Positions 1 to 12,254 of a DNA stretch of 64,000 nt are shown piece by piece (position 1 is the stretch's first letter; the number at the start of each line of letters is the position of its first letter). Origin of the DNA: Heterocephalus glaber (lineage: Eukaryota; Chordata; Mammalia; Rodentia; Bathyergidae); the NCBI RefSeq assembly GCF_000247695.1, contig NW_004624734.1, positions 15,175,871-15,239,870 on the forward strand, in the 5' to 3' direction. A program made the translations under genes and the position numbers. The notes beneath the pieces were generated by a model. That model searched no databases, had not been told where the DNA came from, and saw only the letters and a program-made list of their open reading frames with translations.

Positions 1-49
1 TGAAATAAATAGGACACACATGTGTAAAAACCAAATAGTTTCTCTAGTA

Positions 50-358
50 TGAGAAATAGAAAGTATAAATAAGGACTAAAAGGTATAATAGCTAATGTGA
101 AATGGAAAGAAAAGGGGCAAAGGAGAAAGGGAAATGGGAGGAGTAGGGGAAAGGAAAGAAGGGAATGGAATTAATACGAGAAAAAGAAAAGATGGAAGCA
201 AAGTCTTTGTAAATAGGGAGGGATGGAGGGGTTGAAGGAAGGGCAGGAGAAGGGGGAAAAAACAAGAACCAAGAGAGATTACATAAAGGTGCAAATTTCC
301 AATGATGACTGTCATTATATTATACATCTAAAATGTACCAATAAAATAAAATTTAAAA
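50..358 (+). mobile_element. L1 3' end with purine-rich tract
   Basis: A strongly G/A-rich stretch is followed by a unique segment ending in AATGTACCAATAAAATAAA and a short A-rich tail. The same order (GA tract, GATGA core, ATGTACCAATA, A tail) recurs at about 52.1-52.4 kb, and inverted at 23.9-24.1 and 36.5-36.7 kb. A purine-rich tract near the 3' terminus is a known property of mammalian L1 3' UTRs, so this is read as a 5'-truncated L1. Assignment to L1 rather than another A-tailed element is inference. Open frames across it are low-complexity artefacts. Confidence 0.6.
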
Positions 359-359
359 A

Positions 360-445
360 ATGTCAGTCTCTTAATGTTATGACATTGGGCAAATTAAATT
401 TATTTATGAAATGTCAAATACAGTGCCTGACACATAGTAGGCACT
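360..445 (+). mobile_element. MIR-type SINE fragment
   Basis: It contains TTGGGCAAATTAAA-like sequence followed by CAGTGCCTGACACATAGTAG, which matches the conserved right part of MIR. It directly abuts the upstream L1 3' end, which probably inserted into it. L2 shares the same 3' motif and is the alternative. Confidence 0.6.
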
Positions 446-2130
446 CAACCACTCTTCCTATTAACTTCTGTATGAATGTTGCTGTATATAGAGTTATTCA
501 TTTAAACCTTCTCATAAATTTGCTAAGCTTCTCTTCAATATTGGCAGTATTTAGAATACTGGAAGTTTTATAATTATTAAAGGCAAACATCTTCAGGGCT
601 TCATAAACCACAGTTCTGAAGAGTTGATGAGAAACATAATTTTATTTGTCTATAATAAGTAAATTTCCCCTCCACCTAAACTTTTACTCCATCCATGATA
701 ACTCAGCCACTCCTCTGTTTCTCTTGACTCAAGAAGAAAATCAAGCTACAGAAGTGATTTTTCTCCCTCTTCTTACTGGAGAGGCATTCAGTTGGAGGTA
801 GAGAATGACAAATAGGATCACACCAGGTCATTGGTTTGAATTTCTTTATGACAATATCTGTAGAAATGCCCAGTTTGTTACTTAGTGTTTGGTTCTATAA
901 TCCCTATCTTATCTTGTGGTTAAGACCACTCTGGTTCTCTAAACTTACCATGTCCTTTCTGTAACATTGTGGTCACTAAAGATGAGCAGGGTGGCAAATT
1001 CTTCCCCTTTATGTGTTTGAGGACTTGATTTCGGTTTTTCCAAATCATGTCCCTGCGATCTCCATGCTTCCATCTACATTTCAAATATCTGTGCCATAGT
1101 GGGCTGAAGAACTCTGGGAAGAATGCCAAATCCTAAGAAGTAAGACATGAAGAGGTACACTCTTCTTATCAATGAAGTCTCCCTGGGCCTCTGTTCCTCC
1201 ATCTAGGGACAGGGACTGGCTCCAATTTCACCAACGTCTAATGCTTGTGAGTCCCTTCTCAGTTGTCTCAACCTTTCTTTGGTCAAAAGATGTTTATCTA
1301 GACAAGAAGTGGTGCTATAATCAAGTCATGAATTCTCTGAAAATTCTTTAAATTGTTTTCTACTATAAATGTCACACAAATAAACACAAAAAATTGATGC
1401 CGATAATGGTTCTGTCTGAGCAAGTTTCCTTTAAAGCAAGATCTTTTTGGACAGATGAGAGATGTTACAGCAGAGTAAAAGGAACTGTGGGCAGAGAGTA
1501 GTATAATATACATGGACAAACACTTAAAAGTATTAGCCCTTTGTATTTCTTTCATTAGCAAATAAGTGAAATAGATCTTGAATTAGGGCAGCTTTGTCTC
1601 ATCCATCAGTGCCTGGCAAGATTTCAGTAAGTTGACTTATATATGTAAAGGTAGGTGTCACATTTCTATTTTTTTCTAGTGGACAGGAAACCAAATTGTG
1701 GGATAGATACCCTAAGTGGAAACAATTCTTAAAGGACTGCCTTGGCAAAAAAAAGCTATAAATGAGTTAAACATCGTGTGTCCATTTATGTAAGAGATAG
1801 AGCCCAAATAGCATGAAATTAGCCTGAAAAATTACGTTCAAGGAGTGGTTTTAACTTTGGATATATGAATACTCAAATAATTGTAAATGAGAAACAATGT
1901 CATATCTCAATTCATTAAACAGTATTTTATATTCACATTAGTATAATACAATTGTATTTTAAGTAAGTATTCATCAATTTTATTATAAGTATATAAGTAT
2001 GCGCCAAATGTTGAATATGACATATAAATAAAGTGATTTATACATATTAAAATTTAACTGAGCATCTTTTATTTTATCTGGCAATCATATCCTCATTTCA
2101 TGTATGTCTAAAATCAAAATTAGCCCAGAT
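446..2130. other. Unassigned AT-rich DNA
   Basis: No gene or RNA was recognised. Small open frames at 920-1129 and 1298-1561 (minus) have no domain-like pattern. The sequence is AT-rich and unique-looking, and may contain very old decayed repeats that cannot be named by eye. Confidence 0.5.
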
Positions 2131-2515
2131 ATATTGATTTTCCTATTCTATGTTGCTATAATAAAATATCTGAAGCTGAGCACTTTATAAAGAAAACAGG
2201 TACATTTACTTCAGAGTTCTGGAGGTCCAAGAGCATTGTGCCGGTGTTCTGTAAAGGGTTCCATTACATCTTTTCTAACACAGTAAAGCAGAATAGGAAC
2301 CAGCCACGTGTAAAAGGGCTATGTTTATGAAATAGGTTTGCTTTATAACAAAGCACATTCACAGGAGTAAATCCCCTCGGTGAGAAAACTATTAATCGCT
2401 CTCTGAGCTGTTTCCATGACCTAATCATTTCCCTTTAAGCTCCAGCTCTTAAGGCTTCCCAACCTCTTAATATCACTGTACTGGGGAACACATTTGCAGC
2501 ACTTCCAGCACATTA
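2131..2515 (-). mobile_element. Decayed MaLR-type LTR
   Basis: Read on the minus strand it has the order of an ERVL-MaLR LTR. The near-terminal part reads 'ttgctataataaaatatctgaa...actt', the middle has 'ttctggaggtccaagagca', and the U3-like part has 'catgacctaatcatttccc' and 'cctcttaatatcac'. These are typical MLT1/MST-class words. The ends are degraded and no target-site duplication is visible, so boundaries are approximate. Confidence 0.5.
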
Positions 2516-2817
2516 TATCAAAACTGTAGTAACTGCCTCGTTAAATAAGACACCTAATCAAACTTTATGCTCCTTCTTTTACTTTAAGAAAAGTGATTAA
2601 TCTTTATTTATATTTTCAGGACATCTCTTAATATCACTACTCAACACTCATTGAGCTACCCTGAGCCCAATGTGGAACACTTTCAGATTCTTCCCATTCT
2701 AGATTTGTCTGCTTCAGCTATCACTCACTGAAAGTGTGCGCATGTTAAACTAATCTTCAGCCATTCTGTTTCTTAATCATGCCAGTTTCTGAAGCAACTT
2801 CATTGAAATAGGATTTG

Positions 2818-3209
2818 TGTTATGATTTAGATCTAAAATGTCTCCCAAATGTGTTTGGAAGGTGATTAAATTATTGGAGTACTATGTTCATTAGTAGATT
2901 CATCCACTGAAATATTCTTAGGTGAATTTTCTATTAGGATATGGAGCTTCAGCATAGGAGGCAGGTCACTAAAAGAATGAACTGGAAGGATGGATTCTTG
3001 TTCCCAGAACTCCTTTTTCTTTCTTTCTCTGCTTCCTAGCTGCCAGAGTTTAAGCAGTTTTTCTCCATTGTGCCCCACCACCATGCTATTTATGCCTTGC
3101 AGGCAGCTGACGATAGACTGAATCAACCAAAACCATGAAACAAATTAAACCTCTGATCCTGCAGGTTGTTGGTGTTGGGCATTTTGTCTCAGTGACAGGA
3201 AAGCTGACA
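2818..3209 (+). repeat. 5' LTR of MaLR element A
   Basis: It is about 392 bp and starts TGTTATGATTTAGATCTAAAA. It contains 'tttggaaggtgattaaatt', 'attagtagattcatcc' and a TTAAACCTCT poly(A)-region word, and ends GCTGACA. The order agrees with MST/THE1-class LTRs. Related LTRs in the same orientation lie at 7698-8092 and 46615-47058. Confidence 0.65.
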
Positions 3210-4062
3210 AATATAGTAAATTAGTATCAGTGAAGTGGGATCATTGGGTGATTGTGTTGATAAGGTTCACAGGAGGAATATATTGAATATAGAGAGGATT
3301 TAAGCTTACAATGGCTCCCTACAGAGTTATGGGTAGAAGAATGAAAAATGAGCATCTTCATTCTTGAAAACTGGAGGATCCACTCAGAAATCAAAAGCCT
3401 GGAGCTCACTGCAGAATCCTTTGTGAATTTGTATCAGAAAGCTGAATGATCTGAATTGGAAGGCTGAAGCATCTACTGTAGAAGCCTGGAGATGGATAAC
3501 CAAAGGTGATGACAAAGACTTTCATCCAAAGAAGCAAAAAGCAAGAGTTTCTTCTTTCCCTTTTTATTCGATCCAGGCTTTAAATCTATCCCTCTTTCCA
3601 GGGTGGGTCTTCCCTCTTCCATAAGTTAATCATCCAGACACATCCAGAACTGAGCTAGCCTAATCCACTAGATGTTTCTTGTTCAAGTTTATACCACAAT
3701 TAAGTATCACAGTCTGTACCTGACCATGTGGTTTAGAAGTTTTTGGAATTTGTTTGGAGGAGAAGTTTGGAAAGGTTTGGTGGTGCTGCCTAGAGAATCC
3801 TGAGAAATGTATAAATAAAGCAGCCCGGTAGGTGATTCTGTTCGGCGCTCAGACGAATACAATGCTGATAGGAATACATACAAGAAAGATGAGGCCCAGA
3901 GAAAAAATGTTTATTGTCAGTTCATTTTGTATAAGAACCATATTTCTGTGGCAAAAGTACAACTCTTAGAGATAAAAACAAGAGCTATTTCATGTGTGTA
4001 AGAAAAAAGAACCACCAAAAAAAAGAAAGATTGGGATCAGGAGGTTCCTACTGGAAACAAGC
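3210..4062 (+). mobile_element. MaLR A internal region, 5' part
   Basis: Just inside the LTR, around 3220-3236, is ATTAGTATCAGTGAAGTGGG. This resembles the tRNA-Leu-type primer-binding region plus spacer of MaLR elements. Around 3725-3905, 'tttggaggagaagtttggaaag', 'cctagagaatcctgag' and 'caatgctgatagga' follow the order of early MaLR internal sequence. No intact reading frame is present. Confidence 0.5.
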
Positions 4063-4504
4063 ACTCTGAGTTATTTTTCTCATTGTTGAGACAAAATACC
4101 CAACACTCTAAGCAAAAGGAGAAAAGGCTTTTGGAGACTCACAGTTTGTAGAAGCTTCAGTCCATAGTAGGCCGACTCCAAGGCAGGGTGGCATAGCAGA
4201 GTGGCATTGCAGAAGAGAAACAGTACATTGCAAAGCAGGGCTGGTAGAAGGCAGCAAGGCAGAGAAGCAGCAAAAGTAATAGAAGCAGCAGCAATAGCAA
4301 GTCTTCCTTTTGTCCCTTATACTCTATCCAAGCTATCTGCTCTTTGGGCTGGTAGCATTCACACCCAGTGTGGGACACTCTTAATCCCATCATTGGATGC
4401 TTAATCCAAACATCACACTCCCTAGATCCAGCTACCTCCCAAAGGCCCAATCAATGACTGCATGAGGCTTTGGGGGGAGGAGATCTAGGTAAGAGCCATA
4501 ACTT
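4063..4504 (-). repeat. 3' LTR of MaLR element B
   Basis: It aligns along its length with 6108-6490. Shared words include 'ccaaggcagggtggcat', 'gagaaacagt', 'tgtcccttata', 'ctagatccagc' and 'gaggcttt'. A local AGCAGCAA/GCAGCAGC expansion makes it longer than its partner and creates spurious open frames with Leu or Gln runs. Confidence 0.7.
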
Positions 4505-6107
4505 CCCACCCTGACTCCTCCAAAGACTCATGCACATTCCTTTATACAAAAGGCATTTAGTCTATCTATAAGAATTGCCAAAGTACTAACAGTTTCAGTA
4601 TTGCTGAAAAGTCTAAGTCTAAAGTGTCTTCTGAGATTTAAGGCAAACTCTTAGCGGTGAGCCCTTGTACAAATGAAAAGGAAGTTAAACACTTCCAACA
4701 TACAATGGCAAAAGATAGTTATTTTCATTCCAAAAGGTATAAAGAGGGGTATAGAAAGGAATGGGAACAAAGCAAGACTGAAATCCATCAGGGCACACAC
4801 TAAGTCCGGTAGTTACATGCCCAGCATCTGAGGTAGTCTGTGGCAAAATGTGAACTCCAAAAGACTTGGGTAGCTCTCTCTCCATAGCACTGTGGGTGGT
4901 TTTAGCTCCCATGGCTCCTATCTTGGACCAGTTTTGCTCACTCCTTGGGACTTTCCATAAATGACCCACGATGCTGGCTTCTTCAATTTTCTGGGATCTC
5001 CACTGTACCTTTAGGTACACATTCACAGCTTCAAAAACTGCCCTTTCAGAAGTACACTGCCTGGCCTCCTGAGCCTTCTTCTAAAATTTGGTTGGAAGCT
5101 TTCCTGATTCTGCAACTCTTGCATTCTGCATGCACATAAAATCAGCACCACATGGAAGGCACCAGGATTTACCACCAGCTGGAGCAGTATCCAGTATTCC
5201 TTCTCTCTTGTCTGTAAGGTTTGAGTGCCTGGATTGCTGAGCTCTGTGAACCTAATCCCCACGAACAAATTCTCTAAACCTGCCATCTTAGAACATGGTG
5301 CTCTTGGGCTTTCTTCTCAAATCACAGTCTTTCATCTTTGCAATTTCCAGACTGCAAAGACTGGAGTCCTGCTGCTTCTTGTGATGTCTTCAGGCCATCT
5401 TTACTATTGACTTCTGGCTTTTTATTGCAAGTCTTTTCAGCAACCAATCACTCCTCTGCTCCATCTTTGCAAGGTGGAACAATACTGGAGCTTCTTTTCT
5501 GGCCAAGCTAAAAATATTTTAAATTATTCTACTGGGCTCTTTGATCTTGATTCTCAAGATAGATCTGGCTAAAAGACCCCCAAGAGTAGCTATGCCACAG
5601 CCTAAACATTAGACTGCCTTAAAACTTTCTTCCCAACTAATTAGTCCTCTACCTTTATTTCAGTATCTGACAAAGTCTCTGGACTATAACAAAATGCAGA
5701 CAAATTTTCTGCCAATGCATAACACACATGGTCTGGGGTCCAACAGCCTATACAGTCCTTCTTCCCAGAAGAAATTTCCTGAGCCTGGTCATTACCAGAA
5801 GAATTTCTATAAGAATTCTGGCCTTCTGACTCCTGACCAGAATCTCCCATCAAGTACAGTTTAAAGCATTCAATGACTACTTCTAAACCTGTCATCTCTA
5901 AATCTTTCCAAATTTTTCCAACAAGCTGGTTCTGGGGCAGGGATTTAGCTCAGTGGTTCTGCTGCCTGTCTCACAAGTGCAAGGTGTGGAGTTCGATCCC
6001 CAGTACCAAAAAACAAACAAACAAAAACAGTAAGCCAGTTCCAACAGCTATTGTACCACATAGTCAGGTGTAGTCACAGCAATGACCCCACTCATAGTAC
6101 CAAAATC
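4505..6107 (-). mobile_element. MaLR B internal region
   Basis: This sequence lies between the two LTRs and is interrupted by the SINE at 5933-6031. Part of it (about 4605-4760, 'gctgaaaagtctaagtct', 'ggcaaactcttag', 'caatggcaaaag') reappears at 54,995-55,140, confirming repeat origin. No gag, pol or env frame is intact. Frames at 4685-5026 and 5641-5895 are chance products. Confidence 0.65.
5933..6031 (+). mobile_element. ID-type tRNA-Ala SINE (copy 1)
   Basis: The A box is TTTAGCTCAGTGG and the B box is GAGTTCGATCCC. The element ends CAGTACC plus an A-rich (AAAC)n tail. The flanks AAGCTGGTTC (5923-5932) and AAGCCAGTTC (6032-6041) match at 8 of 10 positions and look like a target-site duplication. 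It sits inside MaLR element B and is therefore younger than it. Confidence 0.85.
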
Positions 6108-6490
6108 TGTCTTAGTTGCTTTTCTCATTGATAGGACAAAATATCCAATACCCAAAGTTAGAGGAGGAACTCACACTTTATAGAGGTTTCAGTGCATAGT
6201 CAGCTGGTGCCAAGGCAGGGTGGCATTGCAGAGGGACAACACAGAGGAGAAACAGTCCATGGTAAAGCAGGGCAGCCAGAAGGCAGACAAACAGCAGCAG
6301 CAGCAAACCTTCTTTCTGTCCCTTATATTCCATCCAGGCTACCTGCCCTTTGGCCTGGTAACACTCAAAGCTTTGCACCCTAATCCCAGCATCACATCCT
6401 TACACACCCTAGATCCAGCCACATCTGAAAGCCCTACCTATGATCACAGGAGGCTTTGAGGGGCCACATCAGGGTACAAGCCATAATACA
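6108..6490 (-). repeat. 5' LTR of MaLR element B
   Basis: It is 383 bp with minus-strand TG...CA ends and lies immediately upstream (minus sense) of the primer-binding-like motif at about 6085-6102. It matches the left LTR and resembles the LTR at 54,474-54,836. A run of five CAG-type codons around 6293-6305 is LTR sequence, not a coding repeat. Confidence 0.7.
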
Positions 6491-7697
6491 CTCTCAGCAG
6501 TCAAACTAGAGCCTCGTTTATTATGCTCTGACAGAAAATTTGTCTACATTTAGATGATGCCCTAAGAATTGGCAGGAAATGGAAATTAGGACAGTAGAGT
6601 ATTTAACCTGGAAGAGGAAGTTCAAGACAGCCCCAAATTCAGATTATGGCATAGATACTGCTCCTTACTTTTAGTAACTTTTATACTGAGAACAGAGAGT
6701 AAATGTAGAGCAGAAAAAAATGAAGAACTTAAATTTTGGCCCCAACAAGACCATATGTATATTGGAGCAAATGTAGATAAGCTTGTGGAAAAGATGAGCA
6801 CCACTAAAACATAGCCAAGTATTTTACATGAGGACAGTAGGAAAAAATGGCTTGAGAGCATCTTAGAAATCAGTAAGATCACACACTTTGCAGGCTCAGG
6901 TATGCAAAATTATAAAGCTTTCATTTGGTAAAAGATTTCCTCTGCCGTTGTGCAACAAGAGCTGCCTTGGTTTCTCTGAATTTATTTCACAATGAAACCT
7001 CTTCAATCATGGATCAAGGAGGCTTGGCTATTGCCATGAGCTAGTGGAAGATCTTGTCATCATCCACAATATGTCGGTTTTCCAGGCATTTAAAAATCTA
7101 AGAATTGTGGGTCAGGGAGGCTTCTACCCAGATTTCAAAGGAAAACCTGGAATTCTAGGTAGTACTCCCCTGAAAGGGCAGTAAAGCTGTAAGACTGAAG
7201 ACAAAAGTGCAGTGGCAACCCCCTAAATTTGCAAATGCCAGGATCATGAAAAAATTGCTGAAGAAATGTACAGACAGTGCATGGAGCCACTTCAAATGAG
7301 AGGCCCTGAGAGCTGCAAGCAGCAATGCTATTGGTGCAAGGCTGCCCAGGCCTTTTGACATGCACATCTCACCACAACCTGGCCTAGGTGATGGACATGG
7401 GGGTTACCAGATTGAATGTGTGCTCTGCTGTGTTTTGACCTTTCTTTGGTCAGATTCCTTTACATCCTCCTGTTCCTCACTCTTGGAATGGAAATATTTA
7501 TCCTGTGTTATTGTGGGATGAAAATATTTAATTTCTTTTTTATTTTCACATGGGGCCACAGCTAAGCATTTCCTTTAGACTTGGATTTTTCAGCATTTCT
7601 GGAACTGTTAATAATTTGATGACTCTTAAAGATGGCCTGAAGATATTTTTTTATGAAGAAATAAACATGAACACTTAGGGCAGTAGGAGGTGGGGTG
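6491..7697 (+). mobile_element. MaLR A internal region, 3' part
   Basis: It runs from the right edge of nested element B up to the 3' LTR. The last 300 bp ('cttggaatggaaatatttatcctgtg', 'cacatggggccacagc', 'gacttggatttttcagc') follow the order of MaLR internal sequence just before its 3' LTR. The first 400 bp are less certain. Frames at 7135-7367 (minus) are incidental. Confidence 0.5.
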
Positions 7698-8092
7698 TTA
7701 TGGGTTGGATCTGAAATGTCCCTCAAAGTTCTCATCTGTTTGGAAGGTGATTGGATCTTGAGAGGCATTATTTTCATCAGTAGATTCATCCATGGATAAG
7801 TTTATACCCAAATGTTCTATTAGGAGGTGGGGCCAGGTTAGAGGAGGAAGATCACTAGGACAGTGACCTAAAATGGTGTGTCCTTGCCCCTGCTTCCTCC
7901 CTTCATCCACTTTTGGTTTGCCATAGGTTGAGCAGCTTCCTTTGCCATGTGCTTTCAGCATGTAATTTCTGCCTCAGAGCCAGCCTAATTTCAAGCAAAT
8001 CCCCCCAAACTCTGAGGCAAATTAGACCTCTCCTTCTCTAAATTGTTGGTATTGGGTATTTTGGCCCAGTGATGGAAAAGCTGATCAGTACA
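7698..8092 (+). repeat. 3' LTR of MaLR element A
   Basis: It starts TGTTATGGGTTGGATCTGAA, contains 'ggtgattggatcttgagag', 'attaggaggtgggg' and 'gcctcagagcc', and ends GATCAGTACA. This is a recognisable MST/THE1-class LTR. It is in the same orientation as 2818-3209. Confidence 0.7.
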
Positions 8093-8097
8093 ATTGG

Positions 8098-11000
8098 GTT
8101 TTTTATGATAGTCTACTTGCCTTTGGCATAATGAAATTCACATTTTTTATAATGATATTGGTAGAAGTTTCACTTTCTTGCTAAATGTTATTTTTTGTAC
8201 ATGGTTTAGAATATTACACTTCCAGAATTTTGCACTTGGTGTATTTTATATTACAGTTATGAATTCTTATGGATCATAACCAGAAATCTTTTGGCATCAT
8301 AGACATTTGCAAAAAATGTTTAATTAACCTCCTCTTGCAAATATTTCAACACAATTTTATGGTATATCTCAGTGAAAGCATTTCATGCACATACATTTTT
8401 AACAATCTTAGTATATGTAATAATCTTTATTACTAATAGTTTATTACTAGGTCAATATACAGTGCACATGTATATAATGTGCCCTTCACTGGACCAAGTA
8501 ATTTCTTTGCATAATATCACAGAAAGCTCACAGTGATCCTTATGATTTGATTACAATAATTGTATTTTATATAGAAGAAAACTTGGGGCACAGCCAAAAT
8601 TGTATAGCTAGTAAGTTGGAGAGGAATTCTCACCCCATCATGAATCTTGACCACTCTATTGTACTGTTTCTTTTATAGGTGCAAGGTTTCTCTATTTCTG
8701 TCAGCATACAGGATCTTCTTCCAAACCTTCCTCTGGAAGCTATGCATGAGGTTGGGATAGTCTGCTGTACATCCCTCCCCTCTTTTGGTTGGAGACTACT
8801 TCTTGTGGGACATCAGGACTTCAAGGAAGCCTACCCAAGAGCAGAGATCTTTGAACGTGGTATATTTTTGTTAATAAATTTCTCCTACTAGCCTATGGAA
8901 ATAGTACAGATCACCTGAGGACTGTGCCTTGAATATGTGGGAAAATTCAATCCCTCCAACACTGTTTTTAAAATCCTGAACTTTTCACTAACCTTCCCTG
9001 AAGGATATTTTTCACTCCTTATTGGCCTCCCAGGTCAGGGACTTGACATTAACCTTAGAGCTTTCAAAATAATCCAGTCTTCTATTTCACAGTAAACTAT
9101 TTTGCCTCTTTAAAATATTACCTCTTATATGTTGAGGACCTATTTTACTTAGCATTCTTTCATGTGGATTATAATCTTACTATTTTATAGATGAGAAAAC
9201 TATATATATGGGGGTTAAAAAATTTACCAAGGCTCACAACAGGCAAGAGCAGAGTGTAGAATTTCAGAGATTTCAGTGCCAAGCTAGCCCACAACCCTAA
9301 TGTAGATACAAGTTCTTATTTTTATATAACAATTTTCCTGTTCTTTATAACATACAAGTGTTATGACACAGATAATAGAACACATCTTTTCTTAGCAAAA
9401 TAAAGTTTTCTTTTGGTTTACTGTGAAATCTTCATAACTGGGTCCATTTCTAGAACATCTAAAACACTTTGTTATCATTTAGTTTAGGCAATAGCATCAT
9501 ATATATTTTTCAGTAAAAAGTTCATGGATAATGGAAAGAGCACATTGAGAAGCAAAGAATGCAATTAAAATGAACCTTTACTACTTTGTAGTCCTTAGTA
9601 GTTACAATATTCATAATCGTCCTGAGAGGTATCATAAGAGGCTAGACTTCAGTTGAGTCCAAAACCCTAGAAATGTCTATTTCTTTGTCTTTGTCTTAAA
9701 ATAAAGTTTTTTTCACACTATTGTAGAAAATCATTTTTGAGGTTCTTAGAGTACTTTGTGGAACACTGATGGTTGTGTCTGACATTAGTAACATTAGCAA
9801 ACTTCCTGAAAGCTTTTCATCCACTTTTGGAAATGTTTATAACAAATGAATAAAGTATTTTATTTGTGAATAAAGAGCACTTTAGAAAATCATTTTGAAA
9901 ATATATTTACATCCACAAAATCTTTAATCCTCCCTTCTTGCAACATTCATTGGAGTAGTGTGTTCAATGCACATCATTCTGCAGCACAACTAGTAGAAAT
10001 TAGCATGTTAAATTGAGTAAATGGTTACATAAAGTAGTCAGAAGGGTGTCTGGTGCTATTTGACTTATTTAACAAAATTCTAGTTATTCTGATTCTATGT
10101 ATAAAATGGATAGAAAATTTGTATTTAAGAATTTGATTTTAAATTCCTGATTATGTAATTGTCCATCAATTTTCCCCATGGCTATAAAGAATGAAAATCT
10201 TCGGTCTATAAAAATTGTACCTGAAAGAGAATTTAAAACATGTAGAATTTAAATAAATCAATAAAAACAACTCAAAACTCTATGTGACCTCATCATATGA
10301 AAACCTTCTAAAGTCATACTCAAGAGATTTCCCTTTTTCAGAGTATAAATAGATTTATTATTTACTTATTGAAAAAATAAAATTTAAATTATGTATATAA
10401 ATGGCCACAAAGTCAAAAATGACATAATGTCCCAAACTGAAAACCTTCAGGTCAATACTATTAGAGTTCATTTTGACCAAAAGGGACAAATATTATATGA
10501 TTCCATTAATAATTGTGAAAATTTTTAAACATTCAAAAAAGGGATATCATTGTAGCTAGAAATTTTATTACTGAATACTAGGACCCAGATACAATCAGAG
10601 GAATTAGGATTGAGAATAATTACTTGTAGACTCGGAGTTTCTATGTGGGATAATGGAAATCTTCTGAAATTAGATAGGTATGACGGTTGCATAACTTTGT
10701 GAATCCATTAAATCCACTCACAGTTCATAAATAAAAGCAATGCACTTCATGTATTCATTAGAAAAATGTTATGTCTACTCTTAATGATGAAGGAAAAAAT
10801 CAATCACAGAGTGATTAGCTCATAAAACTAATACATCTCTGATGAATCTATGATACAACATTGTCATAAAAATATTAACATCAGATCACCAAGAGATAAT
10901 GCCTTATTATATGAACAGAATTCTGTTAAATTCTTTAAGCTTCAAATCCTGAGATACATGTCAGAACTGGCACTGACTCTCCAAAGAAAAATTTTAAGGT

Positions 11001-12138
11001 ATACTTGGAGCCCATCTATAAAAAATCACAAACTATTCCAACTTCAAAGACCTATGTTAGTATAACTGAAGTGTAAGGAAACCACACCTGGGAGTAATGA
11101 ATCTCACAGGGCAATGAGACTATTTTATATGCTGTTAGAAAAAAAGACAAAGTTTTAAGAAGTGACATAAATAGAAAACAGCATTAGAAGTGGTATTACT
11201 AACTGGGTCAGAAGAAAGCAACATTGTCTTAGGCTTGCATATTTTAGAGCAATTTGTTTGCTTCCTTCCTCTGAAAGGAAAAATAATTGATTTCTCCCCA
11301 TAGAAAAGACTATCCACAAGTACAGGATCATAAACTGTAATTTATGACCTATTTTCAGAAAAAAGGTATTTAAAGCTTTTGCTCAGAATATTTTACTTGA
11401 GTTGATGACTTTTGCCTCTTTCTCCTGCCAGTCAGTCTTTACTACCTTTCTTTCTCTGGACTGTTTTGGATTGGTGCCTGTCTTATTGTGATGTCCTCAT
11501 CAATGTCCTTCTCTGTTGCTTTTGAAAGCAGCACCTGATACTCCTTGGGACACTGAGTCTCTTTCAGTGTATGTGCTAGTGGAAAGGTTACCAATCAGAG
11601 TCCTGAGCTCCCATGACCGAAGGTCAGCAAGTGAGTAAAGTTCAACCACCAAATTCTGTTCTGGAATTATCAGTCTGCAGCTAAGTGGCATAAGGACAGA
11701 CCAGTGATGTTTACTTACCCCTTCTGCACATTCTTAAAGGAAAATTCTCGCCATTTATTCTTATCACATCAGTTTTCTCACCAAGTCCTAGTTTGGTTGA
11801 AATTCTAATTCTATACATCTTTTGATTTTTCTTTTTGAGTAACCTCTTTCTTTTCAGTAAAGTCACTGTGCTGAGTTTCTCTATACTGTGTTTCTATTGC
11901 TTGAATTGTATCATTCCCCTTCATTTTATAATTTTAGGCACTCTTCTCACCATTGAGTTTAATCTATCAACACAAAAGAGATTCGCAAATTGCTCTACCT
12001 TCCAGGAAGTAAATCTGCAACTGATACTGCTATTTTAAAAGTGTTTCTCCTGTGATCTACCTCCTTAGTACATACAGTTGAAGGAGAGGCCAGAAGTGCA
12101 TTAAAGTATTCTTTTACACCTCTTTATTCCTGGAGGTA
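8098..12138. other. Repeat-poor AT-rich DNA with MIR traces
   Basis: No gene was recognised. Two stretches, about 8480-8640 and 9125-9290, have the MIR/L2-like layout of 'tttatagatgagaaaac' followed by 'caaggctcacaac...gcaagagcagag'. The remainder is AT-rich with scattered short frames that show no domain signature. Confidence 0.45.
9125..9290 (+). mobile_element. MIR-like fragment
   Basis: 'tattttatagatgagaaaac', 'aaatttaccaaggctcacaa' and 'caagagcagagtgtagaatttc' appear in MIR order (genomic equivalent of 'ATTTTACAGATGAGGAAACTGAGGC...GTCACACAGC'). It is strongly decayed. Confidence 0.5.
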
Positions 12139-12151
12139 TGTTCCTATTTTT

Positions 12152-12254
12152 CGGAGTTTTTTTTTCTGTTCTTTTTTTTTGGTACCGGGGATCTAACTCA
12201 GGTCCTTGCGCTTGCGAGGCAGGCGGCAGAACCACTGAGCTAAATCCCTAGCCC
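12152..12254 (-). mobile_element. ID-type SINE (copy 2), young
   Basis: In reverse complement it begins 'agggatttagctcagtgg', has a GCGCAAGG anticodon-arm remnant and ends GGTACC plus a T-rich tail on the plus strand. A perfect 13-bp target-site duplication (TGTTCCTATTTTT) lies at 12139-12151 and 12255-12267. Several CpGs survive, which indicates a recent insertion. Confidence 0.92.

Larger units (their letters stand above)
4063..6490 (-). mobile_element. MaLR retroelement B, near full-length, nested in A
   Basis: Two direct repeats in the same orientation (4063-4504 and 6108-6490) flank about 1.6 kb of internal sequence, which includes a SINE. On the minus strand the right copy starts TGTATTATGGCTTGTAC and ends AACTAAGACA. 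It is followed at once by a TTGGTACTATGAGTGGGG-like primer-binding region, the standard MaLR arrangement. The left LTR has lost exact TG/CA ends and carries an expanded CAG-like stretch. No clear target-site duplication is visible. The internal part is non-coding. Related internal sequence recurs at 54.8-55.3 kb. Confidence 0.7.
2818..8092 (+). mobile_element. MaLR retroelement A, split by a nested MaLR
   Basis: A TG...CA LTR at 2818-3209 is followed by a primer-binding-like stretch and early MaLR internal sequence to about 4060. The internal sequence resumes after 6490 and ends at a related TG...CA LTR at 7698-8092. The flanking pentamers are ATTTG (2813-2817) and ATTGG (8093-8097), four of five matching, consistent with the 5-bp duplication expected for the ERVL class. 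The inserted block is the oppositely oriented element B. MaLRs are non-autonomous and encode no functional protein, and none is seen here. It remains possible that the two LTRs belong to separate insertions, since they are quite diverged. Confidence 0.6.

Noticed and set aside
6220..6459. Frame with a Gln run
   Set aside because: The CAG-type repeat belongs to a MaLR LTR that is duplicated at 4063-4504. It is not a polyglutamine gene.
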